From the NCBI GenBank assembly GCA_002496485.1, contig DAJW01000119.1:1-34900 (forward strand): DNA of 34,900 nucleotides, given 5' to 3'. Source of the DNA: Euryarchaeota archaeon UBA36. GTDB taxonomy: Archaea > Thermoplasmatota > Poseidoniia > Poseidoniales > Thalassarchaeaceae. The notes beneath the pieces were generated by a model that was not told where the DNA came from, did not search any database, and was given only the letters and a program-made list of their open reading frames with translations. Shown piece after piece: positions 1-8,275 of the stretch. Numbering within the stretch: the first letter of the stretch is position 1; every line of letters begins with the position of its first letter. The position numbers and the translations under genes were made by a program.

Positions 1-1
1 T

Positions 2-733
2 TCTGCAGCCGGATTGGGCTCCTCTGCAGCACTCTCAAATGCTTTCGGTGCTGCCTTATCTTTTCATATGAATCATGTCGATGATATCGACAGAATTAGA
101 CTTGCTAAATATGCTCATTCAGCGGAAGCTAATGCGCAAAAAGGCCGAGCTAGTCCAACAGATACTGCTACAAGCTCATTGGGTGGTTGTGTTGTTGTCT
201 CGGGGACGCACGTTCCAGGGACAAAACATATTTTCGATACTGAATTATTAACTCCTGAAGGACTAAGAGAATGGTCAGTAAATATAGTAGAACTCCCACC
301 CTCAATCCGAGATTCTTACTTAGTCTTAGGATTTACAGGAGAAGGATCGCCTACTGGAATTATGGTTGAAAAGGTAGCTAAACTATTGAGAGAAAAACCC
401 CAAAAATTAATTGAAATGGATGCAATTGCTAATATTACCAAAGCCGGACTAACTGCTCTTTCTGCAGGGAATCTAGAAGCATTAGGAATTGCTATGAATG
501 CTTGTCATGAAAGACTAAGAAGTTTAGAAGTTAGCACTAGAGAGTTAGATGATTTAGTTGAAGTATCTAGGCCCCATTCTTATGGTGCGAAGCTTACTGG
601 AGCAGGTGGTGGAGGCTGTATGGTAGCACTAGCAAGAAATCCTGATAGGGTCGCCGAAGCTATAGAAGTAGCCGGTGGAAAACCGCTTATTACTAGACTT
701 GGAAGTGATGGAGTAAGAATAATCAAGAGATAA
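2..733 (+). CDS. mvk: mevalonate kinase, 3' part (5' end outside window)
   Basis: GHMP-family kinase that phosphorylates mevalonate to mevalonate 5-phosphate in isoprenoid lipid synthesis. The frame is already open at base 2, so the N-terminus lies upstream; the TTG at 14 falls inside the conserved ATP-binding motif GLGSSAA and is not a real start. Next come an archaeal mevalonate-kinase-like GRASPTDTATSSLGG segment, holding the catalytic-type Asp, and the C-terminal GHMP motif KLTGAGGGGCMVAL near the end. The Ala/Ser-Pro-x-Asp-Thr context favours mevalonate kinase over homoserine kinase or phosphomevalonate kinase. A run of seven Ts follows the stop (744-750). HMG-CoA reductase and a possible phosphomevalonate dehydratase lie in the same window. 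Confidence 0.9.
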   Translation, partial: SAAGLGSSAALSNAFGAALSFHMNHVDDIDRIRLAKYAHSAEANAQKGRASPTDTATSSLGGCVVVSGTHVPGTKHIFDTELLTPEGLREWSVNIVELPPSIRDSYLVLGFTGEGSPTGIMVEKVAKLLREKPQKLIEMDAIANITKAGLTALSAGNLEALGIAMNACHERLRSLEVSTRELDDLVEVSRPHSYGAKLTGAGGGGCMVALARNPDRVAEAIEVAGGKPLITRLGSDGVRIIKR

Positions 734-743
734 TCTCCAATCA

Positions 744-750
744 TTTTTTT
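744..750 (+). terminator. poly-T tract after mevalonate kinase
   Basis: A run of seven Ts lies about 10 bases after the mevalonate kinase stop and just before the TBP promoter region. Archaeal RNA polymerase terminates at U-rich tracts, so this may end the upstream transcript. There is no hairpin; the call rests on position and base composition only. Confidence 0.4.
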
Positions 751-768
751 AAAAATCAGAAACTATTC

Positions 769-788
769 TTTATAAGGGCATTATAAAG
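769..788 (+). promoter_or_regulatory. TATA boxes upstream of TBP gene
   Basis: Two TATA-like elements, TTTATAAG (769-776) and ATTATAAAG (780-788), precede the TBP start at 798. The first is centred about 25 bases upstream of the ATG, which would give a leaderless transcript as is common in archaea. The doubled element could allow TBP to influence its own promoter; that is inference. Confidence 0.5.
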
Positions 789-797
789 GCGAATGAT

Positions 798-1517
798 ATG
801 CTTACCGACGAAGAAAGATTAACAGTAGTGAATGTAGTTGCCTCTACTCGCGTTGCAGAAGAACTTGACTTACCTGATATTGCAATTCAACTTAATTGTG
901 AATATGAACCAGAACAATTTCCGGGTGTTGTTTACAGAGTAGTAGATCCAAAACTTGCTATACTAATGTTCCGTTCTGGCAGGGCTGTATGTACAGGCGG
1001 AAAAAATGAAGATAACATCGAAGTAGGTATCGAGAGAATGATTGGAGATCTTAGAGCAGCTGGAATTGAAACTTGGGATCAGAAAGATGTAGAAATAGAG
1101 GTCCAGAATATGGTAGCCACATACTCATTATTCTATCCAGAAGATTATGCTGGAACAGCTAAAATGGATGACATTAATACTAAGGTAATAGAAGAAAATG
1201 GTTCAATCAGGGCCGCAACTGATGAAGAAGTAGAAGCCAATGACGATAGAATTAGGGGAGTTCTACAAGGAGAGCCATTAGCTGCATTACCTAGGAAATT
1301 AAATCTTAACAATTTGACATTCCACTTACCATTTGACAAAGTTGAATATGAACCAGAACAATTTCCAGGATTAATTTACAGATTAGACTATCCTAGAGTA
1401 GTTTGTCTGATATTTGGGAGTGGAAAGATGGTAATTACTGGAGCCAGGCACAAAGACGAGATTCTAGAAGCTGTGGAACAAATTAAAGATGAATTAGCCG
1501 ATTTACTGTATGAGTAA
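798..1517 (+). CDS. tbp: TATA-binding protein with an internal insertion
   Basis: General transcription factor that binds and bends the TATA box and recruits TFB and RNA polymerase. Both saddle repeats are clear: repeat 1 has VVNVVAS, EYEPEQFPGVVYR and MFRSGRAVCTG (about residues 9-67), and repeat 2 has EVQNMVAT, EYEPEQFPGLIYR and IFGSGKMVITG (about 100-215). At 239 residues it exceeds the usual archaeal length of about 180-200. The extra length is an acidic, poorly conserved stretch of about 50-55 residues (roughly 112-166) between the first strand and first helix of repeat 2; the matching loop in repeat 1 is only a few residues. The start at 798 fits TATA-box spacing. The 3' end overlaps the next gene by 8 bases. 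Confidence 0.95.
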   Translation: MLTDEERLTVVNVVASTRVAEELDLPDIAIQLNCEYEPEQFPGVVYRVVDPKLAILMFRSGRAVCTGGKNEDNIEVGIERMIGDLRAAGIETWDQKDVEIEVQNMVATYSLFYPEDYAGTAKMDDINTKVIEENGSIRAATDEEVEANDDRIRGVLQGEPLAALPRKLNLNNLTFHLPFDKVEYEPEQFPGLIYRLDYPRVVCLIFGSGKMVITGARHKDEILEAVEQIKDELADLLYE

Positions 1518-4500
1518 TAAGACATATATTCTTCAATTAGTATCCCCTCTTGTGGCTATGGCTTCTCTTCGCACATGCACTCTACTGGTGGTAATTTTTC
1601 TCATACAACCAATGTCATATATTCTCGTTGATATAAGTGTGAGTAAAGAATTAAAATATGAGAAAAGAGATAAATTTTCTAGCTCTATTCATTCAAATAG
1701 TATCACAGACACTCCGAGCTGGTTAATAGGAGATGTTTGGGAATATGACGGATATCTAGATGTATCGAGTTTTGTAGCAAGTTCGGGTGCTAGCACTAGT
1801 GTAGATGTAGTTTATGGTGTATTGGATCGAACTGTTACTGATATGTATTTATTAGAAATTGATAATTCCTCAACTCTTGTATATGAGGTAATTTCACAAG
1901 GGACATATCAGACTAATGGAGCAATAGATGTTGAAGGTCAAACAGGATGCCTTATTGCAAATATAGAGATTTTTGAAATCGTTCTAGCTTCAGACCTTTC
2001 AACGTATAGTCAGGAAGCAGAAATTGAAGTTTTTGTCGATCCAGCTCTTTTTGGTATATGCTTTCCAGCACTTAGAATTGATCTAGCAGAATTAACAGTA
2101 AAAAATACATTCAACCCACCAATGGAGTGGTATGATTTCCCATTATCTGTTGGAGAGTCTTGGAATACAAATTATTCTCAATCAATTGAATTTAGCGGAA
2201 CTACAAACGATTTGATAACTATACCAATACCTGAAAATACAACCGAAGATAATTCGTCTAGTTGGGAAGTAGTTAGCAGAGGTTACTCCGGAGTCTCCTA
2301 TACTGGCTGTCTTCAATCTTATAATATCACAAGTTATGATAGAGATGGAAATATGGCAGGTTATAGATGGTATTGTCCTGCAATTAGAGGCGACATTAAG
2401 ACTTCGTTGGTACAAAGTTTTGGATTCACTCTAGTCAACGAGCTAGTCTCATATAGTCCTTCGACTAGGCAAACCATAATTTCCATCGAATTAGAGACTC
2501 CTTTATCCCCATTAGACATCGAAACATCGGCATGGATTAATGTTACAAATAATGGTCAACCAGTCTCAGGAAAGATATTACAATTCAGATACGAAAAAGA
2601 AGAATTTTTCCAAAATATAACCACCAATCAAGATGGTTCTGCATATGTAGAGTTTAATTCTGGAGAATCAAGAGATAACTCAGATGGATATAACGAGTAT
2701 GGGAGCCATGGAATTTTGGCTTGGATACAATCAGAAAATATAATTGGAGTTGAAACTATAGTTATAGATCCAGAGGTTTTTGCTGTCGATTTGGTGACTA
2801 GCTCATCAGGCGTTACAGTATCTAGAAATAGGGGAAATAATACTCTAACATTAAATCCCTTGATTGGATTTAATGCTGTATCCGGAGATTCGCTAATATT
2901 TTCAATACCCGTAATTAACAGAGGAGTTCAAACATCACCACCATCAATAATTGAGATTCAGGCCCCTGATGGAACCATAATCAATGGCCAAGTTCCAGAA
3001 CTAAATAGCCTCGAAGAGGCCAGAGTTGAACTTAATTGGACAATACCTGCATCTCAAGTATTTGGAAATATATCATTGATATTTGAAGTCGATCCATCAG
3101 AGGAGATATCCGAAGATGGCAATAGGTCGAATAATTTCGGATTCTTCAATCTTTACATAGGATCTTTGCCAATGGCCATAATGTCTCTTCCACCAACTAT
3201 CTTGACTATGAATGAACTATTCATTGATGGCACCAACTCTAGTGATCCAGATGGGGGTTCTATAATATGCGATTTTACAATCGTAGCAGACTATGGTTCA
3301 TCAGTTTTTGATGAATTTACATCTTTAGAATCTGATTGTACTTTAGAGTGGATTCCACAAGACGATGGAATTATCCTGATTTCCATGACCGTAATAGATC
3401 AAGAAAATGATCAATCCACAATTTCTGATACATTAATGGCGATTAATAGACCTCCAATCCTTACCATAGGTTCAGATAATGAATCGGTTGAAGTACTGTC
3501 TCCTGTAACATTCCGAGTTTTGAATGCAAGTGATTTAGACTCCAATAATCCTTCAAGTCCAGTTGATATATTGTGGAAATCAAATTGTGCAGAAGGGCAA
3601 GTTGGAATTACTTGCACTGTCGTTCCTACAGATGAAGGAGAATTCAAAATTGAAGCTGTAGCTACAGATGATGATGGAGAAACAACAACATCAAACTACT
3701 CAGTAAATGTTACAAATATTGCCCCATTCAATCCATTAGCCGAAGTTTGGCTAGGATCAATGAAGCTAATTCCAGACAATAGGGGGTTGTACTCAATTCA
3801 AGAAGGAGATAATTTTACTTTGTACGGGCAAGCCTCAGACTCATTAAATGACATTAATAGTTTAGAACATCATTGGCAACCTAATGCTGAAAGTTTCCCC
3901 AATCTTAATTTTACAACTGTGGGAGAAATAAGTACAGTTTCTAATTTCTCATATAACTATTCAGGAATTAAATTTGCAATACTTACTGTAACGGATGATG
4001 ATGGGGAGGAAACCGAACCTTTGACCTTACTAATACAAGTTGTTAACTTTGAGCCTCAAATTCTACCCATCCCGCAGATACCACAAATTTCTGAAGATGA
4101 AGAAATAGAAATAGTGGCAGAAGTGGTTGATTCCTACAATGATATGGAATCACTGATTTATTGTTTCGATTTAAATCCAGAAATAGATTCAGATGAAGAT
4201 GGGGCAGCAAAAAATGACTGTGATATAAATTCGAATGTGTTAGTACATTCATGGCCAGATGCTTCTACTTCTCCAGACTTTATTATATTCCATGTTAGTG
4301 ATAATGATGGCTCTACTGATTTCACAGAAATTGAAATAGATGTAGTGAACACTCCACCTGTAGCATTGGCCTCAGTTAATGCCCTAAATCCGACAGAAGG
4401 AGATAAAATAATTCTTTCAGCTAATGGATCCATAGACTCTGTGAATGACATGGAATCTCTTACATTTCATTGGGATTTAGATATATCATTAGACTCTGAT

Positions 4501-4989
4501 GGAGATGGTAACCCATCAAATGATATTGATATGATGGGACGCTGGATTGAGGCCTCATACGATTCTGAAGGGCTGAAACAAGTGAAACTAACAGTAATTG
4601 ATGAATCCGAATCGCATTCTGTTACAATGGATATTAATGTAGCAACCGCTCCATCGATGTTAATTCAACATTCTACATCAATATTTGGAATTATTATTGT
4701 GGCAATAATTTCCTTATCGGGCTATATTTACTACACGAGAAGAATGATGACTGAGGACGGAAAAGATATGGGTAATGATGAATTAAATGTTATTGACTTC
4801 GATGATACGTTTAGTAAAGATACCAATCCAGATTCCTTAATTAATAATCTCCCAGCCGCCCCAGATTTATTACAAGAACATGACATTATTGAGAATAAAA
4901 AGGAGCCCGATATTGCAACTCCGGACGATAATGAAAGGTTACAAAACGCAGGTTTGGATATTGAAGACATCGAAGCACTCTTTGAGTAG
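1510..4989 (+). CDS. large surface protein with CARDB and PKD-like domains, C-terminal anchor
   Basis: Predicted cell-surface protein of 1159 residues. A hydrophobic segment near the N-terminus (about residues 18-40) looks like a signal or anchor. A WLIGDVWEYDG motif opens an N-terminal domain of a type common in Thermoplasmatota secreted proteins. A CARDB-like domain lies around 455-555, followed by several PKD-type Ig-like modules with Asp-rich DDDGE/DSDGDG loops that probably bind calcium. Two or three modules share an S-x-NDMESL-like signature. One transmembrane helix (about 1055-1077, then a YYTRR stop-transfer) leads to an acidic cytoplasmic tail of about 80 residues. The ATG at 1510 overlaps TBP; an ATG at 1558 would give a shorter, more typical signal peptide. 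No catalytic domain was recognised; adhesion or an envelope role is inference. Confidence 0.85.
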   Translation: MSNKTYILQLVSPLVAMASLRTCTLLVVIFLIQPMSYILVDISVSKELKYEKRDKFSSSIHSNSITDTPSWLIGDVWEYDGYLDVSSFVASSGASTSVDVVYGVLDRTVTDMYLLEIDNSSTLVYEVISQGTYQTNGAIDVEGQTGCLIANIEIFEIVLASDLSTYSQEAEIEVFVDPALFGICFPALRIDLAELTVKNTFNPPMEWYDFPLSVGESWNTNYSQSIEFSGTTNDLITIPIPENTTEDNSSSWEVVSRGYSGVSYTGCLQSYNITSYDRDGNMAGYRWYCPAIRGDIKTSLVQSFGFTLVNELVSYSPSTRQTIISIELETPLSPLDIETSAWINVTNNGQPVSGKILQFRYEKEEFFQNITTNQDGSAYVEFNSGESRDNSDGYNEYGSHGILAWIQSENIIGVETIVIDPEVFAVDLVTSSSGVTVSRNRGNNTLTLNPLIGFNAVSGDSLIFSIPVINRGVQTSPPSIIEIQAPDGTIINGQVPELNSLEEARVELNWTIPASQVFGNISLIFEVDPSEEISEDGNRSNNFGFFNLYIGSLPMAIMSLPPTILTMNELFIDGTNSSDPDGGSIICDFTIVADYGSSVFDEFTSLESDCTLEWIPQDDGIILISMTVIDQENDQSTISDTLMAINRPPILTIGSDNESVEVLSPVTFRVLNASDLDSNNPSSPVDILWKSNCAEGQVGITCTVVPTDEGEFKIEAVATDDDGETTTSNYSVNVTNIAPFNPLAEVWLGSMKLIPDNRGLYSIQEGDNFTLYGQASDSLNDINSLEHHWQPNAESFPNLNFTTVGEISTVSNFSYNYSGIKFAILTVTDDDGEETEPLTLLIQVVNFEPQILPIPQIPQISEDEEIEIVAEVVDSYNDMESLIYCFDLNPEIDSDEDGAAKNDCDINSNVLVHSWPDASTSPDFIIFHVSDNDGSTDFTEIEIDVVNTPPVALASVNALNPTEGDKIILSANGSIDSVNDMESLTFHWDLDISLDSDGDGNPSNDIDMMGRWIEASYDSEGLKQVKLTVIDESESHSVTMDINVATAPSMLIQHSTSIFGIIIVAIISLSGYIYYTRRMMTEDGKDMGNDELNVIDFDDTFSKDTNPDSLINNLPAAPDLLQEHDIIENKKEPDIATPDDNERLQNAGLDIEDIEALFE

Positions 4990-5006
4990 AATGTCGTGCG
5001 GACACT

Positions 5007-5459
5007 ATGGTTAGTATTTTCAGTATACTTGGTCTACCCAATCCCAAAACACTACTAAAACGTGAAAATAGTAAAAGTAAGCTTAGTACTAGACCAGGTC
5101 CAAAGGCAGGAAATAATAAATTCCATGATTTGGGCGAAAATAGATGGAGTGATAGAACTAAAATAATATCACAAAAGCCTGTTAGATCAGTAATATATAT
5201 CACTCCCGATAAATTACATAGATTGCCATTTGAAGGGGTTGAGCATCAATTGGCATTAGGAGATATGGCAATTTTTGATATAAATTCCTTAAATCATATA
5301 TCACATCAGCAATCTATCTGCGCTAGAAAAATTCGTGAATTAGGAGATCGGACTGGATTGCCCGTATTTTCAATCAATGAGAATGAAACCTTATTGATGA
5401 TTCCAGGTGCAAAGATGAGAGTTGATACCAAAAAACATAGGTTAGGCGTGTCAAGATGA
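5007..5459 (+). CDS. sepF: SepF-like cell division protein
   Basis: Probable membrane anchor for FtsZ at the division site. The N-terminus (MVSIFSILGLP) could be the short amphipathic membrane-targeting helix typical of SepF, followed by a basic Pro/Lys-rich linker to about residue 55. The C-terminal 85 residues match the SepF fold (DUF552): a strand around VIYITPDKLHRL, a helix, the conserved LGDMAIFDINSL (family pattern G-x-x-x-x-x-D), a helix, then NENETLLMIPGAKMRV. Length of 150 residues is normal for archaeal SepF. It begins 17 bases after the surface-protein gene and may be co-transcribed with it. Assignment is from motif pattern without a search. Confidence 0.75.
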   Translation: MVSIFSILGLPNPKTLLKRENSKSKLSTRPGPKAGNNKFHDLGENRWSDRTKIISQKPVRSVIYITPDKLHRLPFEGVEHQLALGDMAIFDINSLNHISHQQSICARKIRELGDRTGLPVFSINENETLLMIPGAKMRVDTKKHRLGVSR

Positions 5460-5470
5460 CAAATATCGAC

Positions 5471-5674
5471 CTAATCTTCCTCTAGCCAAGCATCCAAATC
5501 TCCAGATTCAATTTCCATTATAGCGTGTTCAGTGAAATCTCTGTAAGCTATCCATTTGTTTATCTCCGATTCTTCATCTCCCCGTTTTATCTTTCTTTCA
5601 ATAGATGCATTAGCATAGATCACACATCGTTCTAGGAAAAGTTGCACAACTTCTCTACGTTTCTTCTTGTCCAT
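5471..5674 (-). CDS. small charged hypothetical protein
   Basis: A 67-residue soluble protein, predicted helical, with a basic N-terminus (MDKKKRRE) and an acidic C-terminus ending DAWLEED. No family was recognised. It is supported as a gene by a 20-base overlap with the 3' end of the upstream peroxiredoxin gene on the same strand and by its place at the end of a tightly packed six-gene run, where translational coupling is likely. Its stop lies 12 bases from the convergent sepF stop. Confidence 0.6.
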   Translation of the reverse strand: MDKKKRREVVQLFLERCVIYANASIERKIKRGDEESEINKWIAYRDFTEHAIMEIESGDLDAWLEED

Positions 5675-6158
5675 AAAATCCCTCTAAACCGAGAATTTGC
5701 ATAATTTCTTCGACATTATTCTTAGCCTTGACTCCATATTTTACCCATATAATTGAACCCTCAGTATCGATAACAAAAGTAGATCTCAAGGTACCCATGT
5801 ATGTATTGCCCCTGAACTTTTTTTCTCTCCATGTTCCAAATTTTTCATGTAATCTAGAATCTTCATCAACAATCAAGTCAAAGGGAAGATTGTGTTTTTG
5901 TATAAATTTCTCATGGGAATTTGCACTATCAGATGAAACTCCAAAAACATCCCAACCATTTTCTTGAAATATTTTGAAATTATTCCTAAAATCGCATGAT
6001 TGATATGTACAACCGGGAGTATTATCTCTAGGATAGAAATATAGAATTACTCCATTTCCATTCGCAAGAATCTCAGATAGCCTTATTTTGCTACCATCAG
6101 AAATCTCCGCTTCAAAGTCTGGGGCTTTCATTCCTTTTACTAACTCGGTATATTCCAT
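5655..6158 (-). CDS. bcp: peroxiredoxin, BCP/PrxQ type
   Basis: Thiol peroxidase of 167 residues that reduces hydrogen peroxide and organic hydroperoxides, usually with thioredoxin as donor. The thioredoxin-fold motif PRDNTPGCT gives the peroxidatic Cys50; Cys55 lies five residues on, as in the atypical two-Cys PrxQ/BCP class that forms an intramolecular disulfide. GVSSDSANSHEKFIQKHNLPF and a C-terminal RSTFVIDTEGSI strand complete the fold. The ATG at 6158 gives a family-standard N-terminus. It lies 37 bases after the upstream hypothetical gene and overlaps the small downstream gene by 20 bases. Confidence 0.93.
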   Translation of the reverse strand: MEYTELVKGMKAPDFEAEISDGSKIRLSEILANGNGVILYFYPRDNTPGCTYQSCDFRNNFKIFQENGWDVFGVSSDSANSHEKFIQKHNLPFDLIVDEDSRLHEKFGTWREKKFRGNTYMGTLRSTFVIDTEGSIIWVKYGVKAKNNVEEIMQILGLEGFYGQEET

Positions 6159-6195
6159 ATATGGGCGACCGACTACTTACTCATCAAGCCTATGA

Positions 6196-6759
6196 TTAAC
6201 CAATGTAAGATTTCAGAGTTACAGAAGAGGGCCATTTTGGCGGTTCACTAAAACCAAAACATGCATCTATTTCGAAATTTACTGACTGTCCTAAATCAAT
6301 GCCATCAATTTTACATTCACCATGAACAACTTTAGATATCCCTCTAATTGAATACCATTCTTTTCTTCCATCACGCGTAATTCCGAATGTAGAGGTATTG
6401 AAAAACTTCTTAGCAATGGTATTTTCGAATGTGGAGATAAACCATTTAGGCCTCCAAAGTGGAATTGGAAAAGATAAACTCCAAACCATCTTAACTTCCA
6501 AACTACCAGCTTTGACGGAAATTTCTTTTACCCCCCTATTTACTTCAATAGGGGTGATTTTCACTTCCTCAAAAGAATATAGAGAGGACACATATTCAGC
6601 TAAGTTTTTATTCGGAGAAAGTAACACTCTCACTCCATCAGATTTAGCCCACATTATGTTCGTGAAGCTGCCAAATGGTGAATATTTCCAGTCCCCAATA
6701 ACAATTCTATCTCCACTGGAGAAGCCAGAAGAAGTTATTCTACCCGAAAATATATCCAT
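6196..6759 (-). CDS. conserved-looking hypothetical protein
   Basis: A 187-residue soluble protein with no signal peptide, membrane helix or motif I recognise. It is rich in beta-prone segments and aromatics, with features such as GDRIVIGDWKYSPFG near the N-terminus and SLSFPIPLWRPKWFISTFEN in the middle, and could be a lipid- or ligand-binding beta barrel (weak inference). The start is one base after the endonuclease III stop, so the two are almost certainly translated from one transcript. Confidence 0.7.
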   Translation of the reverse strand: MDIFSGRITSSGFSSGDRIVIGDWKYSPFGSFTNIMWAKSDGVRVLLSPNKNLAEYVSSLYSFEEVKITPIEVNRGVKEISVKAGSLEVKMVWSLSFPIPLWRPKWFISTFENTIAKKFFNTSTFGITRDGRKEWYSIRGISKVVHGECKIDGIDLGQSVNFEIDACFGFSEPPKWPSSVTLKSYIG

Positions 6760-6760
6760 C

Positions 6761-7414
6761 CTATTTCATCCTCTCATCCTTAATTCTTTTTTTACTCGCT
6801 GCCCACGAACAAATAGGACATTTTTCTAAATCATGCCTCAGTGCAGGACAATATTCCCTCCCGAAAAAAATAATTTGTAAATGCCTCTTATTCCAAGTTT
6901 CCTTATCAAAAACCTTTTTTAAATCTCTTTCAGTTTTTTCAACATTTTTGCCATCAGAAAGTCCCCATCTTGAAGCTAACCGATGAATATGGGTATCAAT
7001 AGGAAAAGCTGGAATTCCAAAGGCTTGAGACATCACCACTCCAGCAGTCTTATGCCCGACCCCAGCCAAAGATTCTAAAAAATCCCAGTCAGGAAAAATA
7101 TCTCCACCAGCGTCAATTATTTGATTAGCCATTTTTTTTAGATTCTTAGATTTAGTTGGAGCAAGACCTATTTCCTTTATGATTTCAAGAATTTCACTCT
7201 CTTTCAATCTTGACATTTCTTGCGGGGTACTAGCAATTTTGAATAATTTAGGAGTAACTTCATTGACCTTTTTATCTGTAGTCTGAGCAGATAACATTAC
7301 AGCAACTAATAATGTATAGGGATCAGAATGAGATAGGGGTATTGGTGTTTCAGGATATAACTCATCTAGTTTAAGGCCGATTTTTTGAGCCTTCTCAAGG
7401 CGCCTCAAGCTCAA
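6761..7414 (-). CDS. nth: endonuclease III family DNA glycosylase/AP lyase
   Basis: Base-excision repair enzyme that removes oxidised pyrimidines and cleaves AP sites. The 217-residue protein has the helix-hairpin-helix LAGVGHKTAGVV with the catalytic Lys, followed by FPIDTHIHRLASRWGL with the catalytic Asp. The C-terminal segment YCPALRHDLEKCPICSW has only three cysteines, spaced C-x9-C-x2-C, whereas the classic 4Fe-4S loop is C-x6-C-x2-C-x5-C; cluster binding is therefore uncertain. The start is a TTG at 7414, the only usable start before an upstream in-frame stop, and it overlaps the preceding gene's stop by four bases. Confidence 0.93.
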   Translation of the reverse strand: MSLRRLEKAQKIGLKLDELYPETPIPLSHSDPYTLLVAVMLSAQTTDKKVNEVTPKLFKIASTPQEMSRLKESEILEIIKEIGLAPTKSKNLKKMANQIIDAGGDIFPDWDFLESLAGVGHKTAGVVMSQAFGIPAFPIDTHIHRLASRWGLSDGKNVEKTERDLKKVFDKETWNKRHLQIIFFGREYCPALRHDLEKCPICSWAASKKRIKDERMK

Positions 7415-7617
7415 GCCTCCAAAATTACTTCATTATTTCCCCTGATTCCAAGAATAAATGCCCATCCAACAGTTACAAAAAAAGGAACATAACAAGCCAA
7501 GAATGACTGACTAGTCCACTCTTCCGGCATTCCAATAATTGTCCATCCAATAACTGCAAACAATAAGCCCGGAAATGCTGCTAGAAATGAAAATAAAATA
7601 GCTCTAGTTAGTCCCAA
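7411..7617 (-). CDS. small membrane protein, two TM helices
   Basis: A 68-residue hydrophobic protein with two predicted transmembrane helices (about residues 7-28 and 41-60) and a short polar loop around PEEWTSQ. The family is unknown. Initiation would be at a TTG directly after an in-frame TAA and four bases past the upstream gene's stop; its own stop overlaps the nth start by four bases. This packing supports a real, coupled gene. Confidence 0.6.
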   Translation of the reverse strand: MGLTRAILFSFLAAFPGLLFAVIGWTIIGMPEEWTSQSFLACYVPFFVTVGWAFILGIRGNNEVILEA

Positions 7618-7621
7618 TTAA

Positions 7622-8173
7622 TCACCACGGAAATTTATATGTCCAGAGTATCCAATCATTTAGTATACACTGAATCCCTAACATAATAGAACCAGTCAAC
7701 ATTATTCCTGCATAATCTACGCCATCTTTGTATGCCGCATATGCCAGTAAACCCATCATAACATTTCCTATCGAGACCAAAGTCAAGATCCCAATAACTA
7801 GTATTGGAGTCCATGAATAATCTGAATTAATATGGAATAGAGTACTTTCAAGCCATAATGCCGAAGGTATCATCACTAAAGCAAATGAAGCCAATAATCT
7901 AGTGTTTCCTAAACCATCAGATTCCACCCAAGGCCACCTCAGTTCCCCCAAAGTTTTTTCATCCAGCTTAAAGAAAATTACATACCAATATGCCATGAAT
8001 CCCGCCGCAGCTATGAACATGAATGGAACTATAAAGCTCCACCAAGTTTCTGGAATTCCACCCCATAATTCACTCGGATCTTCTGAATGTGAAACGCCGT
8101 ATACATAAGATAAAAGTACAAGAGGTCCAAATATCAATGTGAATATTAGAACAGCTTGGCGTGTGACATCCAT
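7622..8173 (-). CDS. five-TM integral membrane protein, function unknown
   Basis: A 183-residue membrane protein with about five hydrophobic helices (roughly 8-26, 44-67, 91-108, 122-145 and 154-175) joined by short loops. A Trp-rich extracytoplasmic loop follows the first helix. No transporter or enzyme motif was recognised. It is the first gene of the minus-strand run down to 5471. A Shine-Dalgarno-like GGGGGTG lies a few bases before its ATG (reverse of about 8177-8183). Confidence 0.75.
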   Translation of the reverse strand: MDVTRQAVLIFTLIFGPLVLLSYVYGVSHSEDPSELWGGIPETWWSFIVPFMFIAAAGFMAYWYVIFFKLDEKTLGELRWPWVESDGLGNTRLLASFALVMIPSALWLESTLFHINSDYSWTPILVIGILTLVSIGNVMMGLLAYAAYKDGVDYAGIMLTGSIMLGIQCILNDWILWTYKFPW

Positions 8174-8275
8174 AACACCCCCTGTAGTTTCACAGTCATA
8201 ATATTCTGTATTTTAAATATCAATATTATTTCATAATAAGCGTGATTTTATAAATGAAATAACAATTCTAAACTC
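8174..8275. promoter_or_regulatory. divergent promoter region
   Basis: This 102-base AT-rich spacer serves two divergent genes. On the plus strand TTTTATAAAT (8246-8255) is centred about 26 bases before the GTG at 8276, predicting a leaderless methyltransferase mRNA. On the minus strand TATTTAAAAT (reverse of about 8211-8219) lies about 40 bases before the ATG at 8173, leaving room for a short leader carrying the GGGGGTG element. Confidence 0.55.

Noticed and set aside
4886..5203. 105-codon minus-strand frame across the surface-protein/sepF junction
   Set aside because: It is antisense to both genes and shows no recognisable domain or ribosome site.
6398..6829. 143-codon plus-strand frame opposite the 187-residue hypothetical gene
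   Set aside because: The minus-strand frame is tightly coupled to nth; the plus-strand frame runs into nth antisense and looks like a shadow.
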